Assembly (NCBI GenBank): GCA_002696645.1
Contig: NZSA01000051.1
Span: forward strand, 544 to 52,916
Direction of reading: 5' to 3'
DNA from: Rhodospirillales bacterium
GTDB lineage: Bacteria; Pseudomonadota; Alphaproteobacteria; UBA8366; Aestuariispiraceae
Length of the DNA: 52,373 nucleotides
The translations under genes were made by a program, and so were the position numbers. The number at the start of each line of letters is the position of its first letter. Position 1 is the first letter of the stretch. The notes beneath the pieces were generated by a model, which ran no database searches, was not told the origin of the DNA, and saw nothing but the letters and a program-made list of their open reading frames with translations. Positions 17,205 to 27,015 of the stretch are shown here, one piece after another.

Positions 17205-18141
17205 GACGGGGAAGCTTGAATTCCACATCTTCCTGCGCAATGGAGATCTGGCTGACCGTGACCGCATAATGATCACGACATGCATTGATCACCTCTTCCA
17301 CCAGTACTTCCGGGGCGGAGGCACCGGCGGATATGCCAAGCCGGGAAACACCCTGCATCCAGTCCCAATCAATGTCGGTGGCCCGTTGAACCAAAGCAGC
17401 CTTTGGGCAGCCCGCAACCCGCGCGACTTCAACCAACCGACGGGAATTTGACGAATTTGGGGCACCGATGACCAGCACGGCCTCAACCTCTGCCGCCAGG
17501 GCCCGCACTGCCGCCTGACGATTGGTCGTGGCATAACAGATATCTTCGCGCTTTGGCCCGGCAATGTCTGGATAGCGTACCCGCAACGCATCAATGATTT
17601 CCGCCGTATCGTCCACCGACAATGTGGTCTGAGTCGCAAAAGCCAATGGCGCATCAGGGGGGAAATCCAGTTTCGCCACATCCGCCAGGGTTTCGACCAA
17701 AACGACCGCCCCGTCTGGCAATTGCCCCATTGTGCCAACCACTTCCGGATGACCGACATGGCCAATCAGAATGATCGTATGCCCGCCATCGTGATAGCGT
17801 TCCACTTCCCGGTGGACCTTGCTGACCAGGGGACAGGTCGCATCGACATAAATCATCTCCCGCGCCTGTGCGGCGGCAGGAACGGATTTCGGCACACCAT
17901 GGGCAGAAAAAATCACCGGCCGGTCGGTTGGGGCCTCGTCCAGTTCTTCAACAAAGATTGCCCCCTTGCTTTCCAGTGATTCGACAACAAAACGGTTATG
18001 GACAATCTCGTGGCGCACATAAACAGGGGCGCCGAATTTTTCCAGCGCCTTTTCAACGATCAGGATAGCCCGGTCCACACCGGCACAGAAACCGCGGGGG
18101 CCTGCCAGTTTTATCGCCAAATCTGGTTTCACATCAGCCAT
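17191..18141 (-). CDS. ispH: 4-Hydroxy-3-methylbut-2-enyl diphosphate reductase
   Basis: A 316-residue IspH (LytB), the last enzyme of the MEP isoprenoid pathway, which reduces HMBPP to IPP and DMAPP using a 4Fe-4S cluster. The three cluster cysteines are C19 ('[13 protein letters not shown]'), C103 ('[12 protein letters not shown]') and C202 ('[14 protein letters not shown]'), and substrate-binding 'NSSNSRRL' is present. Its last codons lie inside a 16-bp tandem duplication that also copies the stop codon. First gene of the ispH-thrB-rnhA operon. Confidence 0.97.
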   Translation of the reverse strand: MADVKPDLAIKLAGPRGFCAGVDRAILIVEKALEKFGAPVYVRHEIVHNRFVVESLESKGAIFVEELDEAPTDRPVIFSAHGVPKSVPAAAQAREMIYVDATCPLVSKVHREVERYHDGGHTIILIGHVGHPEVVGTMGQLPDGAVVLVETLADVAKLDFPPDAPLAFATQTTLSVDDTAEIIDALRVRYPDIAGPKREDICYATTNRQAAVRALAAEVEAVLVIGAPNSSNSRRLVEVARVAGCPKAALVQRATDIDWDWMQGVSRLGISAGASAPEVLVEEVINACRDHYAVTVSQISIAQEDVEFKLPRLLTQ

Positions 18142-18315
18142 GTTTCATTCTTTCATTCCACACTGCATTCCCTTACGTCGCGTGTTCCGGCAATTCCGTC
18201 AACAGAGAAGGAGTTATTCCCGCGCGGCGCTTGTTCCAGGCGGGCCTGTCGATTAGTCTCCCCCTACAGTGAAATTGCGCATCCAACGCGCCCCGCATGA
18301 TGGTGGAACATCACG

Positions 18316-18555
18316 ATGACCGATCCTTTGATCGCGGCGAAACAACCCTTCCCCATTGAAGTTGTGGCGGGACAAAAGTACTTCTGGTGCGCCTGCGGGC
18401 GTTCTGCATCCCAGCCCTTTTGCGACGGAAGCCACACAGGGACAAAAATGACACCACAAATCTATACCGCAGATAAGTCACGCACGATATTTTTCTGTGG
18501 CTGCAAGCATAGTGATCGCGGACCACTGTGTGACGGTACGCATTCAAAATTCTAA
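18316..18555 (+). CDS. Double CDGSH iron-sulfur protein
   Basis: A 79-residue protein with two CDGSH zinc-finger-like 2Fe-2S sites: C25, C27, C36, H40 in 'CACGRSASQPFCDGSH' and C61, C63, C72, H76 in 'CGCKHSDRGPLCDGTH'. The 3-Cys/1-His ligation matches mitoNEET-type clusters; bacterial members with two motifs in one short chain are known, and their role is probably redox or cluster transfer. It is transcribed away from ispH and sits 18 nt before the next gene's longest frame. Confidence 0.93.
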   Translation: MTDPLIAAKQPFPIEVVAGQKYFWCACGRSASQPFCDGSHTGTKMTPQIYTADKSRTIFFCGCKHSDRGPLCDGTHSKF

Positions 18556-18609
18556 CATGCCACGAAGTTTACAATGGGATTTTTCAGTATGCAGGGAGTT
18601 AAACTGAAT

Positions 18610-19119
18610 ATGCGGCTTTTGCTTCTCGGGATTTGTCTGACTGTCCTTACGGCCTGCGCGGAACCGACAAAGATTATTCCCTGCCCCCCCATTCTGATCC
18701 CACTGGATACGGAGCGGGTGACGCGCTTTGCCCCTGGATCCGGGCGTGACATCACGGACGTTGTGATGCGTGGGGAAATTCGATTCCTGTCTGGGGAATG
18801 CACCGTAAAGGATGAGGAAGTTGAAATGACCTTTCCTATCGCGGTGCGCGGTGTGCGTGGCCCGGCCCAGAAATCAGGTATAGAGCCCATCAGTCTGTTT
18901 CTGGCGGTATCAACGCCAGATCGTCAGATCCTGAACCGGCGTGAAATGGATATGACCCTGAATTTTGACGGCAATCGCACCACGACTGTCTCGGCAGATA
19001 CGGTGACTGTCGTGATCCCGAAGAAAGAAGAACAATCCGCCAAGTCGTTCATCCTCTTCATCGGTCTGGTCCTGTCTGAGGAAGAATTACAGTACAATCG
19101 CGAGGAAAGCCGTCGCTGA
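18610..19119 (+). CDS. Lipoprotein of unknown function
   Basis: From ATG 18610 the product is 169 residues and begins with a lipoprotein signal 'MRLLLLGICLTVLTACAEPT', where the lipobox 'LTAC' gives the lipidated Cys. An upstream in-frame ATG at 18574 would add 12 residues ahead of the signal and is less likely; GGGAG lies 11 nt before 18610. The mature part has beta-rich stretches with 'RGVRGPAQKSG' and 'ILFIGLVLSEEELQYN' near the end. I recognise no catalytic motif. A probable CTG start of the next gene overlaps its stop (CTGA). Confidence 0.75.
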   Translation: MRLLLLGICLTVLTACAEPTKIIPCPPILIPLDTERVTRFAPGSGRDITDVVMRGEIRFLSGECTVKDEEVEMTFPIAVRGVRGPAQKSGIEPISLFLAVSTPDRQILNRREMDMTLNFDGNRTTTVSADTVTVVIPKKEEQSAKSFILFIGLVLSEEELQYNREESRR

Positions 19120-20204
19120 CCCAATTCCAATATAAGAACCCGTTTTCAGACCTGACATGGACCCTCCTTATCACGCTGTTGATCGGCTCTTTGGGGGGCT
19201 GCGTCTTTGACTTTTTGGACCTTCCCGCCGCCTATCTCAGCGGATCCATGCTGGCCGTCGCAATATGGGTCATCGCCGGGCGCAAGGCGGAATTACCGAA
19301 CCCGTTAAGCAATCTCAGCTTTATCGCGACGGGATCCTTGCTGGGGGCTGGTATTGACCGAAACAGCCTGTCTTCTATCCCAGACTGGCCTGTATCCCTG
19401 ATCATGCTCGGCATCAGCATGATTATCCTGTTGGCGCTGGTTCGCCTGTATCTGCGCCGGGTTCATCATTATGATCGCAACACGGCGATCTTGTGTTCCG
19501 TCCCAGGGGCGATGAGTTTTGTTGTCGCTGTCGCGACAGAGATCGGCGCCGATACACGTCGGGTTGCCGTCATCCAAACCGTGCGGCTGGCAACCGTTAT
19601 GGTGCTGATCCCAATTGTTGTAGGCTATACGAATGTGCATTCGCCGCTGCCCACAGCGATTCCTAAGGAAATGTTGGGCTGGCCAGAAATTGCGATGGTC
19701 CTGGCACTCTCCTACTTAGGGGTTCCATTAGGAAGCTTGCTCCGAATTCCCGCCCCCTATTTTACAGGCCCAATGGTTATCAGTGGCGCCCTGTTCATGA
19801 CAGGCACGGTGGAAGGTGCTATTCCTGCCTACGTCCTGTATCCGCCGCTGATCATTTGTGGTGCGACCATCGGCACGCGATTCGCAGGCAGCACAAAAAA
19901 ATTCCTGATTTCCTGCACCAAAGCCGGAATCGGCGCGACCGGTTTAGGGCTTGCGATCACCAGCCTATTTGCCTGGCCAACAGCGGCCTTTCTGGATCTG
20001 CCCTTCATGCAGGTCTGGCTGGCCTTTGCGCCGGGCGGGCTGGAAGCCATGACAGTTCTGGCCTTCACTTTGGATACGGACCCGGCTTTTGTGGCAGGGC
20101 ACCAGATTATCCGATTCCTGGCCATCAGCCTGATCGTGCCCTTCTTGCTGGGCAAAGCGAAGGTCGCGCAGCAGTCCGATCCAGCATCCTCCCCACCGCC
20201 TTGA
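19116..20204 (+). CDS. AbrB-family integral membrane protein; probable CTG start
   Basis: A polytopic protein of about 362 residues made of two homologous halves, each with Gly/Pro-rich helices: 'LDLPAAYLSGSMLAVAIWV' with 'SVPGAMSFVVAVATEIGADTRRVAVIQTVRL' character in the first half and 'FMQVWLAFAPGGLEAMTVLA' with 'DPAFVAGHQIIRFLAISLIV' in the second. This is the AbrB duplication family, linked to small-molecule export or ammonia-related transport but poorly defined. Translation from TTG 19179 would cut the first helix. The frame is open from 19080, and GAGGAAAG (19102-19109) lies 6 nt before CTG 19116, which overlaps the upstream stop as CTGA; I chose that. Confidence 0.78.
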   Translation: MTQFQYKNPFSDLTWTLLITLLIGSLGGCVFDFLDLPAAYLSGSMLAVAIWVIAGRKAELPNPLSNLSFIATGSLLGAGIDRNSLSSIPDWPVSLIMLGISMIILLALVRLYLRRVHHYDRNTAILCSVPGAMSFVVAVATEIGADTRRVAVIQTVRLATVMVLIPIVVGYTNVHSPLPTAIPKEMLGWPEIAMVLALSYLGVPLGSLLRIPAPYFTGPMVISGALFMTGTVEGAIPAYVLYPPLIICGATIGTRFAGSTKKFLISCTKAGIGATGLGLAITSLFAWPTAAFLDLPFMQVWLAFAPGGLEAMTVLAFTLDTDPAFVAGHQIIRFLAISLIVPFLLGKAKVAQQSDPASSPPP

Positions 20205-20228
20205 CACGGCAAAGGGATCAGGTACTCT
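20201..20228 (+). promoter_or_regulatory. Probable promoter for gcvTHP
   Basis: TTGACA (20201-20206), overlapping the stop of the membrane protein gene, is followed after 16 nt by TACTCT (20223-20228), a weak -10. Transcription would start about 15-20 nt before the first glycine aptamer, the expected spacing. TATAGT at 20237-20242 is an alternative -10 without a good -35. Confidence 0.5.
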
Positions 20229-20252
20229 CGCCGCGCTATAGTTCGTTATACC

Positions 20253-20466
20253 TGCGTGGGAGAGTGTGACCCGATGGGTCGCCGCCGAAGGAGCAACCGC
20301 CCCGGAATCTCTCAGGCCCCTGGACCGCGCGGGTTAGGACAATCTGGAAAGTGATGCGGTCTGTTCAGACCCTATCCACCGAAGGGGTAAGCCACCCCGA
20401 CTGATAGAGGGATCACCCTCTTCATCATGTCGGGATCGGTCACACTCTCAGGTTCCATGACAGAGG
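20253..20466 (+). ncRNA. Tandem glycine riboswitch (two aptamers)
   Basis: Aptamer 1 (about 20253-20338) has the conserved core GGGAGAGTG, CGCCGAAGGAGCAACCGC, GGAATCTCTCAGGCCCCTGG and ACCG. Aptamer 2 (about 20342-20466) has TCTGGAAAG, CACCGAAGGGGTAAGCC, an enlarged variable arm containing the hairpin AGAGGGATCACCCTCT, and CACTCTCAGGTTCCATGACAG. The short linker between them is usual for cooperative two-aptamer glycine sensors. It precedes gcvT, gcvH and gcvP, so glycine would raise expression of its own degradation system. A terminator follows directly. Confidence 0.95.
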
Positions 20467-20467
20467 G

Positions 20468-20508
20468 GGCGCGCCACCGATTGATTTCGGGACGCGCCTT
20501 TTTGTTTT
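20468..20508 (+). terminator. Riboswitch-controlled intrinsic terminator
   Basis: GGCGCG (20468-20473) pairs with CGCGCC (20493-20498) and is followed by TTTTTGTTTT (20499-20508). The 5' arm directly abuts the 3' strand of aptamer 2, so folding of the glycine-bound aptamer could compete with terminator formation. gcvT begins 24 nt downstream. Confidence 0.8.
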
Positions 20509-20531
20509 GGACCTTGGAAGGGGCCGATTGT

Positions 20532-21668
20532 ATGTCTGATCAGGAATTGGCGATCACGCCGTTGAACGCCTTGCACCGGGAATTGGGCGGCAAGATGGTT
20601 CCCTTTGCCGGTTATGATATGCCGGTACAATTCCCAGCTGGCATCCTGAAAGAACATCTACATACCCGCAACGCGGCTGGATTATTTGATGTTTCCCATA
20701 TGGGCCAGGCCTGGCTGATCGCCGAAGATGGGTCCGATCCCGCAATCGCTTTTGAAAGCCTGGTGCCAGCGGATGTTCAATCCCTGGAGCCAGGGCAACA
20801 ACGCTATTCCCAATTGCTGAATGAAGCAGGCGGCATTCTGGATGATTTAATGGTGACCCGCCCCATCGCCGCCTTGGGCCGTGACCGTTTGTATCTGGTC
20901 GTGAACGCGGCCTGCAAGGATCAGGACCTGCCCCATATTGCCAAGGCCTTGAAAGGCCGCATCCGTGTAGAGCCCCTGGAAGACCGCGCCTTGATCGCGC
21001 TTCAGGGACCAAAAGCGTCGGGTGTTGCCGCGCGATTGTTTGGTCCGGCCCTGGCAACGATGCCATTCATGAGCCAAACCGTGGTCGAATTTGATGGCAT
21101 CGATCTGTGGATCAGCCGATCCGGCTATACCGGCGAAGATGGGTATGAGATATCCGTTCCTAATGACCAGGCCGAGGCGTTGGCCCGCCTGCTGCTGGGG
21201 GATCCCGCCGTCGAACCGATAGGGCTGGGCGCCCGCGATTCGCTGAGACTGGAAGCAGGCCTATGCCTGTATGGTCATGACATCGATACGACCACCAGCC
21301 CCATCGAAGCGGGGCTGCTGTGGTCTATCGGCAAGCGCCGCCGCGCAGAAGGCGGCTTTCCTGGCGCAGAAATTGTGCAAAAACAAATCGCAGAAGGCGC
21401 AACGCGCAAACGGGTTGGCATTCTGCCCGATGGTCGCGCCCCGGCCCGCGAAGGAACCCTTATTCTGGATGCGGACGGTGGGACGGAAATTGGACAGATC
21501 ACCAGTGGCGGTTTTGGCCCGACGGTCGGCGGTCCCGTTGCCATGGGCTATGTCCCCATTGACTATGCAAAACCGGGAACGCCTGTTTTCTTGTCGGTTC
21601 GGGGAAAATCCCTGCCCGCCACCATCACAAAAATGCCTTTCGTACCGCCCGGATTCTTTCGGGGTTAA
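20532..21668 (+). CDS. gcvT: Glycine cleavage system T protein (aminomethyltransferase)
   Basis: A 378-residue GcvT. It moves the methylene group from aminomethyl-lipoyl GcvH to tetrahydrofolate, releasing ammonia. Family motifs include 'GYDMPVQFPAGILKEHLHTR', 'AGLFDVSHMGQ', 'ISRSGYTGEDGYEI' and 'GLGARDSLRLEAGLCLYGHD', where the Asp in 'GARDSLR' belongs to the folate/active site. I chose ATG 20532, preceded by GGAAGGGG, rather than the in-frame ATG at 20427, which lies inside the riboswitch and would add 35 residues unlike the family. First gene of gcvT-gcvH-gcvP. Confidence 0.97.
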   Translation: MSDQELAITPLNALHRELGGKMVPFAGYDMPVQFPAGILKEHLHTRNAAGLFDVSHMGQAWLIAEDGSDPAIAFESLVPADVQSLEPGQQRYSQLLNEAGGILDDLMVTRPIAALGRDRLYLVVNAACKDQDLPHIAKALKGRIRVEPLEDRALIALQGPKASGVAARLFGPALATMPFMSQTVVEFDGIDLWISRSGYTGEDGYEISVPNDQAEALARLLLGDPAVEPIGLGARDSLRLEAGLCLYGHDIDTTTSPIEAGLLWSIGKRRRAEGGFPGAEIVQKQIAEGATRKRVGILPDGRAPAREGTLILDADGGTEIGQITSGGFGPTVGGPVAMGYVPIDYAKPGTPVFLSVRGKSLPATITKMPFVPPGFFRG

Positions 21669-21753
21669 CAATTTCAAGGTACAGTTCATCGGGTAAACCA
21701 AGCCTACCAAACAACCAATGACCCAACCTGAGAATAGGGGAGCTATAGTCGTC

Positions 21754-22125
21754 ATGGCCGAACGCAAATTTTCTGAAGAGCATGAATGGATCGAAATCGA
21801 CGGCGATACCGCCACCATAGGCATTACCATTCACGCGCAAGAGCAATTGGGGGATATCGTCTTTGTCGACCTGCCGGAAGTCGGCGCCGTCTTTAACAAG
21901 GATGATGAAGCCGGCGTCGTCGAATCGGTAAAGGCCGCCAGTGAAGTCTATGCGCCAATCGGCGGGGAAATCCTGGAAGTAAATGACGCCCTGACCGACA
22001 ATCCGGCCCTGGTCAATGAAGATGCAGAAGGGGACGGCTGGTTCTTCAAGATGAAGATCGAAGATGCCGGGGAACTGGACGATCTGATGACGGAGAGCGA
22101 ATACGGCGACTTCATAGAAGACTAA
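21754..22125 (+). CDS. gcvH: Glycine cleavage system H protein
   Basis: A 123-residue lipoyl carrier that shuttles the aminomethyl group between GcvP and GcvT. It begins '[18 protein letters not shown]'; the lipoylated Lys is in '[20 protein letters not shown]', and '[20 protein letters not shown]' follows as usual. An in-frame ATG at 21718 would add 12 atypical residues; ATG 21754 matches the family and has GGGGAG upstream. It follows gcvT by 85 nt. Confidence 0.97.
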   Translation: MAERKFSEEHEWIEIDGDTATIGITIHAQEQLGDIVFVDLPEVGAVFNKDDEAGVVESVKAASEVYAPIGGEILEVNDALTDNPALVNEDAEGDGWFFKMKIEDAGELDDLMTESEYGDFIED

Positions 22126-22185
22126 ACCTTAAAAGACTGGGCCATTCCGGCCCGCATTTGCCAAAAGCCCTGCAGGAGAGTCTTT

Positions 22186-25110
22186 ATGACCAATAGCCAG
22201 TTTGATCGTCTGACCCTGGACGATTTGGAAATCCGGGAGGATTTCATTCGTCGCCATATTGGGCCGGGTCAGTCCCAGATCCGCGAAATGCTGACGACAC
22301 TGGGCTATCCGTCGATTGAGGCCCTGCTGCAGGCAACGGTTCCCGCCTCCATCCGATTGGACGAGCCGCTGAACCTGCCCCCGGCCACCAGCGAGCGCCG
22401 CACCCTGTCAGACCTGCGCCGCATATCTGAGCGGAACGAGGTGTTCACCACCATGATCGGCATGGGCTATTACGGCACCGTCACGCCACCGGTCATCCTG
22501 CGCAATGTTCTGGAAAACCCCGGCTGGTACACGGCCTATACACCCTATCAGGCGGAGGTGAGCCAGGGTCGCCTGGAAGCTCTGTTGAACTATCAACAGA
22601 TGATCATCGACCTGACCGGCATGGAAATCGCCAATGCATCCCTGTTGGATGAGGGAACCGCCGCAGCCGAAGCCATGGCCATGGCCCATCGGGTGGGTAA
22701 GACGAAATCCGATGCCTTCTTTGTCGATAATGACGTGCATCCCCAGACTTTAGCGGTCCTGAAAACCCGCGCACAAGCGATGGGCATGACGATTGTGCAG
22801 GGGGACGCCTTCACCGATCTGGAAGCAGCCGATGTTTTCGGTGCCTTGGTGCAATATCCAGGATCATCGGGACAGGTGCGTGACATTACGCAGCCCATCG
22901 AACAGATTCAGGCCAAGGGCGGGCTTGCCGTCATTGCCAGTGACCTGATGGCCATGGTGATGCTGAAATCCCCTGGCGAGTTCGGGGCCGATATCGTGGT
23001 GGGATCCGCCCAGAGATTTGGCGTCCCCATGGGCTATGGCGGCCCGCATGCAGCCTTCTTTGCGACCAAGGATGTCTATAAGCGCCAATGCCCCGGACGC
23101 ATCATTGGCGTGTCGGTGGATGCCGAAGGCAAGAAAGCCCTGCGTATGGCGCTGCAAACCCGTGAACAGCATATCCGACGAGAAAAGGCGACCAGTAATA
23201 TCTGCACGGCACAGGTCCTGCTGGCCGTTATCGCCGGATTCTTCGGGGTCTATCACGGTCCAGACGGTCTGTACCGCATCGCGCGTCGCATTCACCGCAA
23301 GGCCCAGATCGTGGCCGAAGGGCTGCGGCGCATGGACCATGAAATCGTGCATGATCAGTTCTTTGACACGATCCAGGTGCGCATACCAGGCCAGGCCCCG
23401 CGCATTTTGGCAAAGGCGAAAGAAGCCCGCATTAATCTGCGCTTTGTCGATGCGGATACAATCGGAATTTCCGTCGATGAAGTCACCAAGAAGGCCAATA
23501 TCCAAGACCTGTTAAGGGTGTTTTCATCCAAGGCCGACAGCCTTTTCAATGTCTCCACCCTGGACAAGGATGCGGGCGACGACATCATCCCCCATGCGAT
23601 GCGCCGCGTGCCAGACAGCTTTATGACCCATCCCGTTTTCAACATGTATCATGGCGAAACGGAAATGCTGCGCTATATCCGCTGGCTGGCAGCGAAGGAT
23701 ATCGCGCTGGATCGGTCGATGATCCCGCTGGGGTCCTGCACCATGAAACTGAATGCAACGACGGAGATGATCCCCGTCACCTGGCGGCATTTCGCGCATT
23801 TGCATCCTTTTGCTCCACTGGAACAGGCCCAGGGCTATCAGCAACTGTTTGAAGATCTGGAAGAATGGCTGTGCGAAATCACCGGCTATGACGCGCTGTC
23901 CCTGATGCCCAATGCGGGCAGTCAGGGGGAATATGCGGGCCTGCTGACAATCCGCAAATATCACGAAACCCGCGGCGATACCCAGCGCACGATCTGCCTG
24001 ATCCCCTCTTCCGCCCATGGCACCAATCCGGCCAGCGCGATCATGGCGGGCATGGAGGTCAAGGTCGTCAAATGTGACGATCACGGCAATGTCGATCTGG
24101 AAGACCTGAAGGCCAAAGCGGAACAATACTCCGACACGCTGGCGGCGATCATGGTCACTTATCCGTCCACCCATGGCGTGTTTGAAGAAACTATTGAGGA
24201 TATCTGCGCCCTGATCCATTCCCATGGCGGTCAAGTCTATGTCGATGGGGCCAATCTGAATGCCATGGTCGGCATCTGTAAGCCCGGCAAATTCGGGGCA
24301 GATGTCAGCCATTTGAACCTGCATAAGACCTTCTGCATCCCCCATGGTGGCGGTGGTCCCGGCATGGGACCAATTGGCGTGAAACGGCATCTGGCCCCCT
24401 TCTTGCCGTCCCATCCCATGGTTGAAGGCCTGAACCCCTATGCCCATGAGGGGGAGCCGATTGGCCCCGTTTCTGCCGCGCCCTGGGGATCGGCCAGCAT
24501 TCTACCCATCGTCTGGGCCTATATCCGCATGATGGGACCCAAGGGTCTGCGCCAAGCGACGGAAATCGCCATTCTGAATGCGAACTACATCGCCAAGCGG
24601 TTGGAGGATCATTACCCGATCCTCTATAAGGGCCGCAATGGTACGGTGGCCCACGAATGCATCGTTGATTGTCGCGCGTTTAAGGACAGTTGCGGCATCA
24701 CCGTGGAAGACATCGCCAAGCGTTTGGTCGATTATGGCTTCCACGCGCCGACCATGTCCTGGCCCGTGCCGGAAACCATGATGATTGAGCCGACCGAAAG
24801 CGAGGCGAAACGGGAATTGGACCGGTTCTGTGACGCAATGATCCAGATCCGCCAGGAAATCCGCGATGTGGAAAGCGGTGCATCAGACCGGGATATCAAC
24901 CCGCTGACCGATGCGCCCCACACCCATCACCTGCTGATGTCAGACCCCTGGCCCAAACCCTACAGCAAGGAAGTCGCCTATTTCCCCCTGCCCGCCACCC
25001 GCGACGACAAATACTGGCCCCCCGTCGCGCGCATCGACAATGTGGCAGGCGATAGAAACCTGGTCTGCACCTGCCCCCCAATGGAGGCCTATCAGGAGGC
25101 GGCCGAGTGA
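22186..25110 (+). CDS. gcvP: Glycine dehydrogenase (decarboxylating), single-chain
   Basis: A 974-residue P protein that decarboxylates glycine using PLP and loads the aminomethyl group onto GcvH. Both halves of the fused alpha/beta architecture are present: the N-terminal half has '[17 protein letters not shown]' and '[20 protein letters not shown]', and the C-terminal catalytic half has '[17 protein letters not shown]' and the PLP lysine (about K714) in '[19 protein letters not shown]'. The fused form distinguishes it from organisms with separate gcvPA/gcvPB. CAGGAGAG lies before the ATG; 60 nt separate it from gcvH. Confidence 0.98.
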   Translation: MTNSQFDRLTLDDLEIREDFIRRHIGPGQSQIREMLTTLGYPSIEALLQATVPASIRLDEPLNLPPATSERRTLSDLRRISERNEVFTTMIGMGYYGTVTPPVILRNVLENPGWYTAYTPYQAEVSQGRLEALLNYQQMIIDLTGMEIANASLLDEGTAAAEAMAMAHRVGKTKSDAFFVDNDVHPQTLAVLKTRAQAMGMTIVQGDAFTDLEAADVFGALVQYPGSSGQVRDITQPIEQIQAKGGLAVIASDLMAMVMLKSPGEFGADIVVGSAQRFGVPMGYGGPHAAFFATKDVYKRQCPGRIIGVSVDAEGKKALRMALQTREQHIRREKATSNICTAQVLLAVIAGFFGVYHGPDGLYRIARRIHRKAQIVAEGLRRMDHEIVHDQFFDTIQVRIPGQAPRILAKAKEARINLRFVDADTIGISVDEVTKKANIQDLLRVFSSKADSLFNVSTLDKDAGDDIIPHAMRRVPDSFMTHPVFNMYHGETEMLRYIRWLAAKDIALDRSMIPLGSCTMKLNATTEMIPVTWRHFAHLHPFAPLEQAQGYQQLFEDLEEWLCEITGYDALSLMPNAGSQGEYAGLLTIRKYHETRGDTQRTICLIPSSAHGTNPASAIMAGMEVKVVKCDDHGNVDLEDLKAKAEQYSDTLAAIMVTYPSTHGVFEETIEDICALIHSHGGQVYVDGANLNAMVGICKPGKFGADVSHLNLHKTFCIPHGGGGPGMGPIGVKRHLAPFLPSHPMVEGLNPYAHEGEPIGPVSAAPWGSASILPIVWAYIRMMGPKGLRQATEIAILNANYIAKRLEDHYPILYKGRNGTVAHECIVDCRAFKDSCGITVEDIAKRLVDYGFHAPTMSWPVPETMMIEPTESEAKRELDRFCDAMIQIRQEIRDVESGASDRDINPLTDAPHTHHLLMSDPWPKPYSKEVAYFPLPATRDDKYWPPVARIDNVAGDRNLVCTCPPMEAYQEAAE

Positions 25111-25146
25111 AATAGGGTCAACATCCGGCTATAGCCATGCTCTGAG

Positions 25147-25899
25147 TTAAGCGCGCTGAATCTGCACCACAGCGGCGCGCCATTTCCATTGATCCGCAAA
25201 GTCTTCAGAGCCTTCGCCGTATGGCCAGTTTTTATCATGTTCAAAGTCATGGGATTTTGAAACTTCGGCTGTGACTTTTAGCGTTGCGCGACGACCATCC
25301 CCCAAGAACGTCTCGGCCTTTTCTTTCAAAAATTGTTCCGTTCTTTTCTTCAGAAGTTGATCGCCTTCCCTTTTGCCAATTTCTAAATCTTCTTCTAAAT
25401 CAAAGAACATACGTCCTTGGTTTCGAGCGCTTCTGTGTAAAATCACCCCAAAAAAGGCAGCTCGGGTTCCTGCACCACCTTCACCCGCAAAAATACGAAG
25501 GAAATCCCCACATCTTTTAACATCCCGTTCAGCAGGGCCGTTTTCCCAGCGCCGTTTAATTTCAATTATATAGGGAACATTTCCGTTCTTATCCCACATG
25601 CAAACATCAGGACGACTGTTTTCCTGTATAACAGCAGATGCTAATTTTCGCTTATGAGATGATGATATCTCGTAATACATGAGATCACTGACTGACATCT
25701 CAATGCCAACCGCCAGCTCTTGATTTTTATTATTTTTTTGAAGGTTAAAGAGATTCTCCGCAACCCGCGCTTGAATCAAACCTTCTGCACCGTAATCGGT
25801 AACCCAATAATTCCGGGTCCATTTCTCAAAATTCATTGCTGCTTGCTCAATGCTCTTGAGTATACAGCCCCTCACATCATTGATTGAAATTATAGCCAT
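25147..25899 (-). CDS. Orphan PD-(D/E)XK nuclease-like protein
   Basis: A 250-residue protein, not recognised as a named family, in a visibly AT-richer gene than its neighbours. A candidate PD-(D/E)XK core is present: R-P97-D98 followed 14 residues later by 'YIIEIKRRW' with E113-x-K115, and an earlier Glu in 'IQARVAENLF' (E48) on a predicted helix, the spacing seen in restriction-like nucleases. The C-terminal part is charged, with 'KKRTEQFLKEKAETFLGDGR'. AGGGGGA precedes the ATG. No methyltransferase or other partner is nearby. It is convergent with gcvP. The AT-rich composition and isolation suggest acquisition by transfer; nuclease activity is inference. Confidence 0.6.
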   Translation of the reverse strand: MAIISINDVRGCILKSIEQAAMNFEKWTRNYWVTDYGAEGLIQARVAENLFNLQKNNKNQELAVGIEMSVSDLMYYEISSSHKRKLASAVIQENSRPDVCMWDKNGNVPYIIEIKRRWENGPAERDVKRCGDFLRIFAGEGGAGTRAAFFGVILHRSARNQGRMFFDLEEDLEIGKREGDQLLKKRTEQFLKEKAETFLGDGRRATLKVTAEVSKSHDFEHDKNWPYGEGSEDFADQWKWRAAVVQIQRA

Positions 25900-26011
25900 T
25901 TTTTCCCCCTATCAATATTACGGAGGAATAGTAGATGTTTTTACACCACCATCAATGATAATTCACAGCATAAAAGAACCCAAACATGCATTAGTGATTT
26001 GTGCCTAATCT

Positions 26012-26863
26012 TTAAGCCCACTCCCGAATGGGGCGGTCGCCCTCAAAGGTCGTGCGGCGCATTTCGCGGCGGTGGCCGTGATAGTCGTTGATGGCATAGT
26101 GCTGGGTTGAGTAATTGTCCCAGATTGTGATCATTCCGGGCGACCAACGCAGGCGACAGCAGAATTCAGGTAAGGTGCTGTGCTGGAAAATCTGGCGCAG
26201 GATGGGCGCGCTGTCGGCCTCGCTGAGGCCGTCCAGGCGCATTGTATAGGTTTCATTGATATACAAACCCTTGCGACCGGTCACTGGATGGGTCAGCACG
26301 GCTGGGTGAAAGCGTTCCTTATCTGCTTCGGGGTCATTGCGCTTGGTGGAGCCCTTCATGGATTGCTCTTCAACGGGCGGCGCCCATTTCACGCCATAGG
26401 GTTTGCCGACATGAATGGCGTCACGCCCATCCAGCAATTGCTTCAAGGGTTCGGGCAAAGCGTCCCAGGCCGCCTGTTGACTGGCATACAGCGTATCCCC
26501 GCCATAAGGGGGAATCTGGATGGCACACAGAACTGATCCGCCGGGTGGTTTTTCCAGGAATGTCAGATCCGAATGCCAGCCACCCCCAAAAACCCCCGTG
26601 CGCTCAGACGCTTCCTTAATCACGCTGGTCATTTCCGGATGATCGCCCTTACCCGGCGCATAGGGGTTGATCGCAGGGGGGCCAAAAACCTCCGCCAGGC
26701 GGCGATGCTGATCGACATCCAGGAACTGATCGCGGATCACCAACACAAGATTACGCGCAAGGGAATCGCGCAATGCCTCCGCCAGATCATCGGAAATCGG
26801 CTGTTTCAAATCAATGCCGGACAATTCGGCTGCTATGCCACCAGTGATGGGATGTTCTTTCAT
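26012..26863 (-). CDS. TauD/TfdA-family 2-oxoglutarate dioxygenase
   Basis: A 283-residue Fe(II)/2-oxoglutarate oxygenase. The H-x-D pair is in 'FGGGWHSDLTFLEKPPGG', the distal His in 'STQHYAINDYHGHRREMRRT', and the following Arg pair provides the 2-oxoglutarate salt bridge. Members release sulfite from taurine or oxidise phenoxyacetates and related substrates; 'GGDTLYASQQAAWDALPEPL' is typical. AGGAGG precedes the ATG. No sulfonate transporter is adjacent, so the substrate is open. Confidence 0.88.
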   Translation of the reverse strand: MKEHPITGGIAAELSGIDLKQPISDDLAEALRDSLARNLVLVIRDQFLDVDQHRRLAEVFGPPAINPYAPGKGDHPEMTSVIKEASERTGVFGGGWHSDLTFLEKPPGGSVLCAIQIPPYGGDTLYASQQAAWDALPEPLKQLLDGRDAIHVGKPYGVKWAPPVEEQSMKGSTKRNDPEADKERFHPAVLTHPVTGRKGLYINETYTMRLDGLSEADSAPILRQIFQHSTLPEFCCRLRWSPGMITIWDNYSTQHYAINDYHGHRREMRRTTFEGDRPIREWA

Positions 26864-27015
26864 ACAAAGCCTCCTAATACGAACCCGCGATCAGCATACC
26901 CTGAAAACAAATTTGCGACATCACGCTTTCGCGGAAAAAGCGCTTGGATCATCATGCATTATTTGCAAGCCTTGGTCTTCGAATTCCCCGTGCTAAGACC
27001 CTATTGGAGATCACA

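Noticed and set aside
20427..20531. Upstream ATG for gcvT
   Set aside because: It lies inside the second glycine aptamer and before the terminator; the added 35 residues are not like GcvT.
22140..22156. GGGCC-ATTC-CGGCCC hairpin after gcvH as terminator
   Set aside because: There is no T tract and gcvP follows in the same operon 30 nt later; at most a weak stem.
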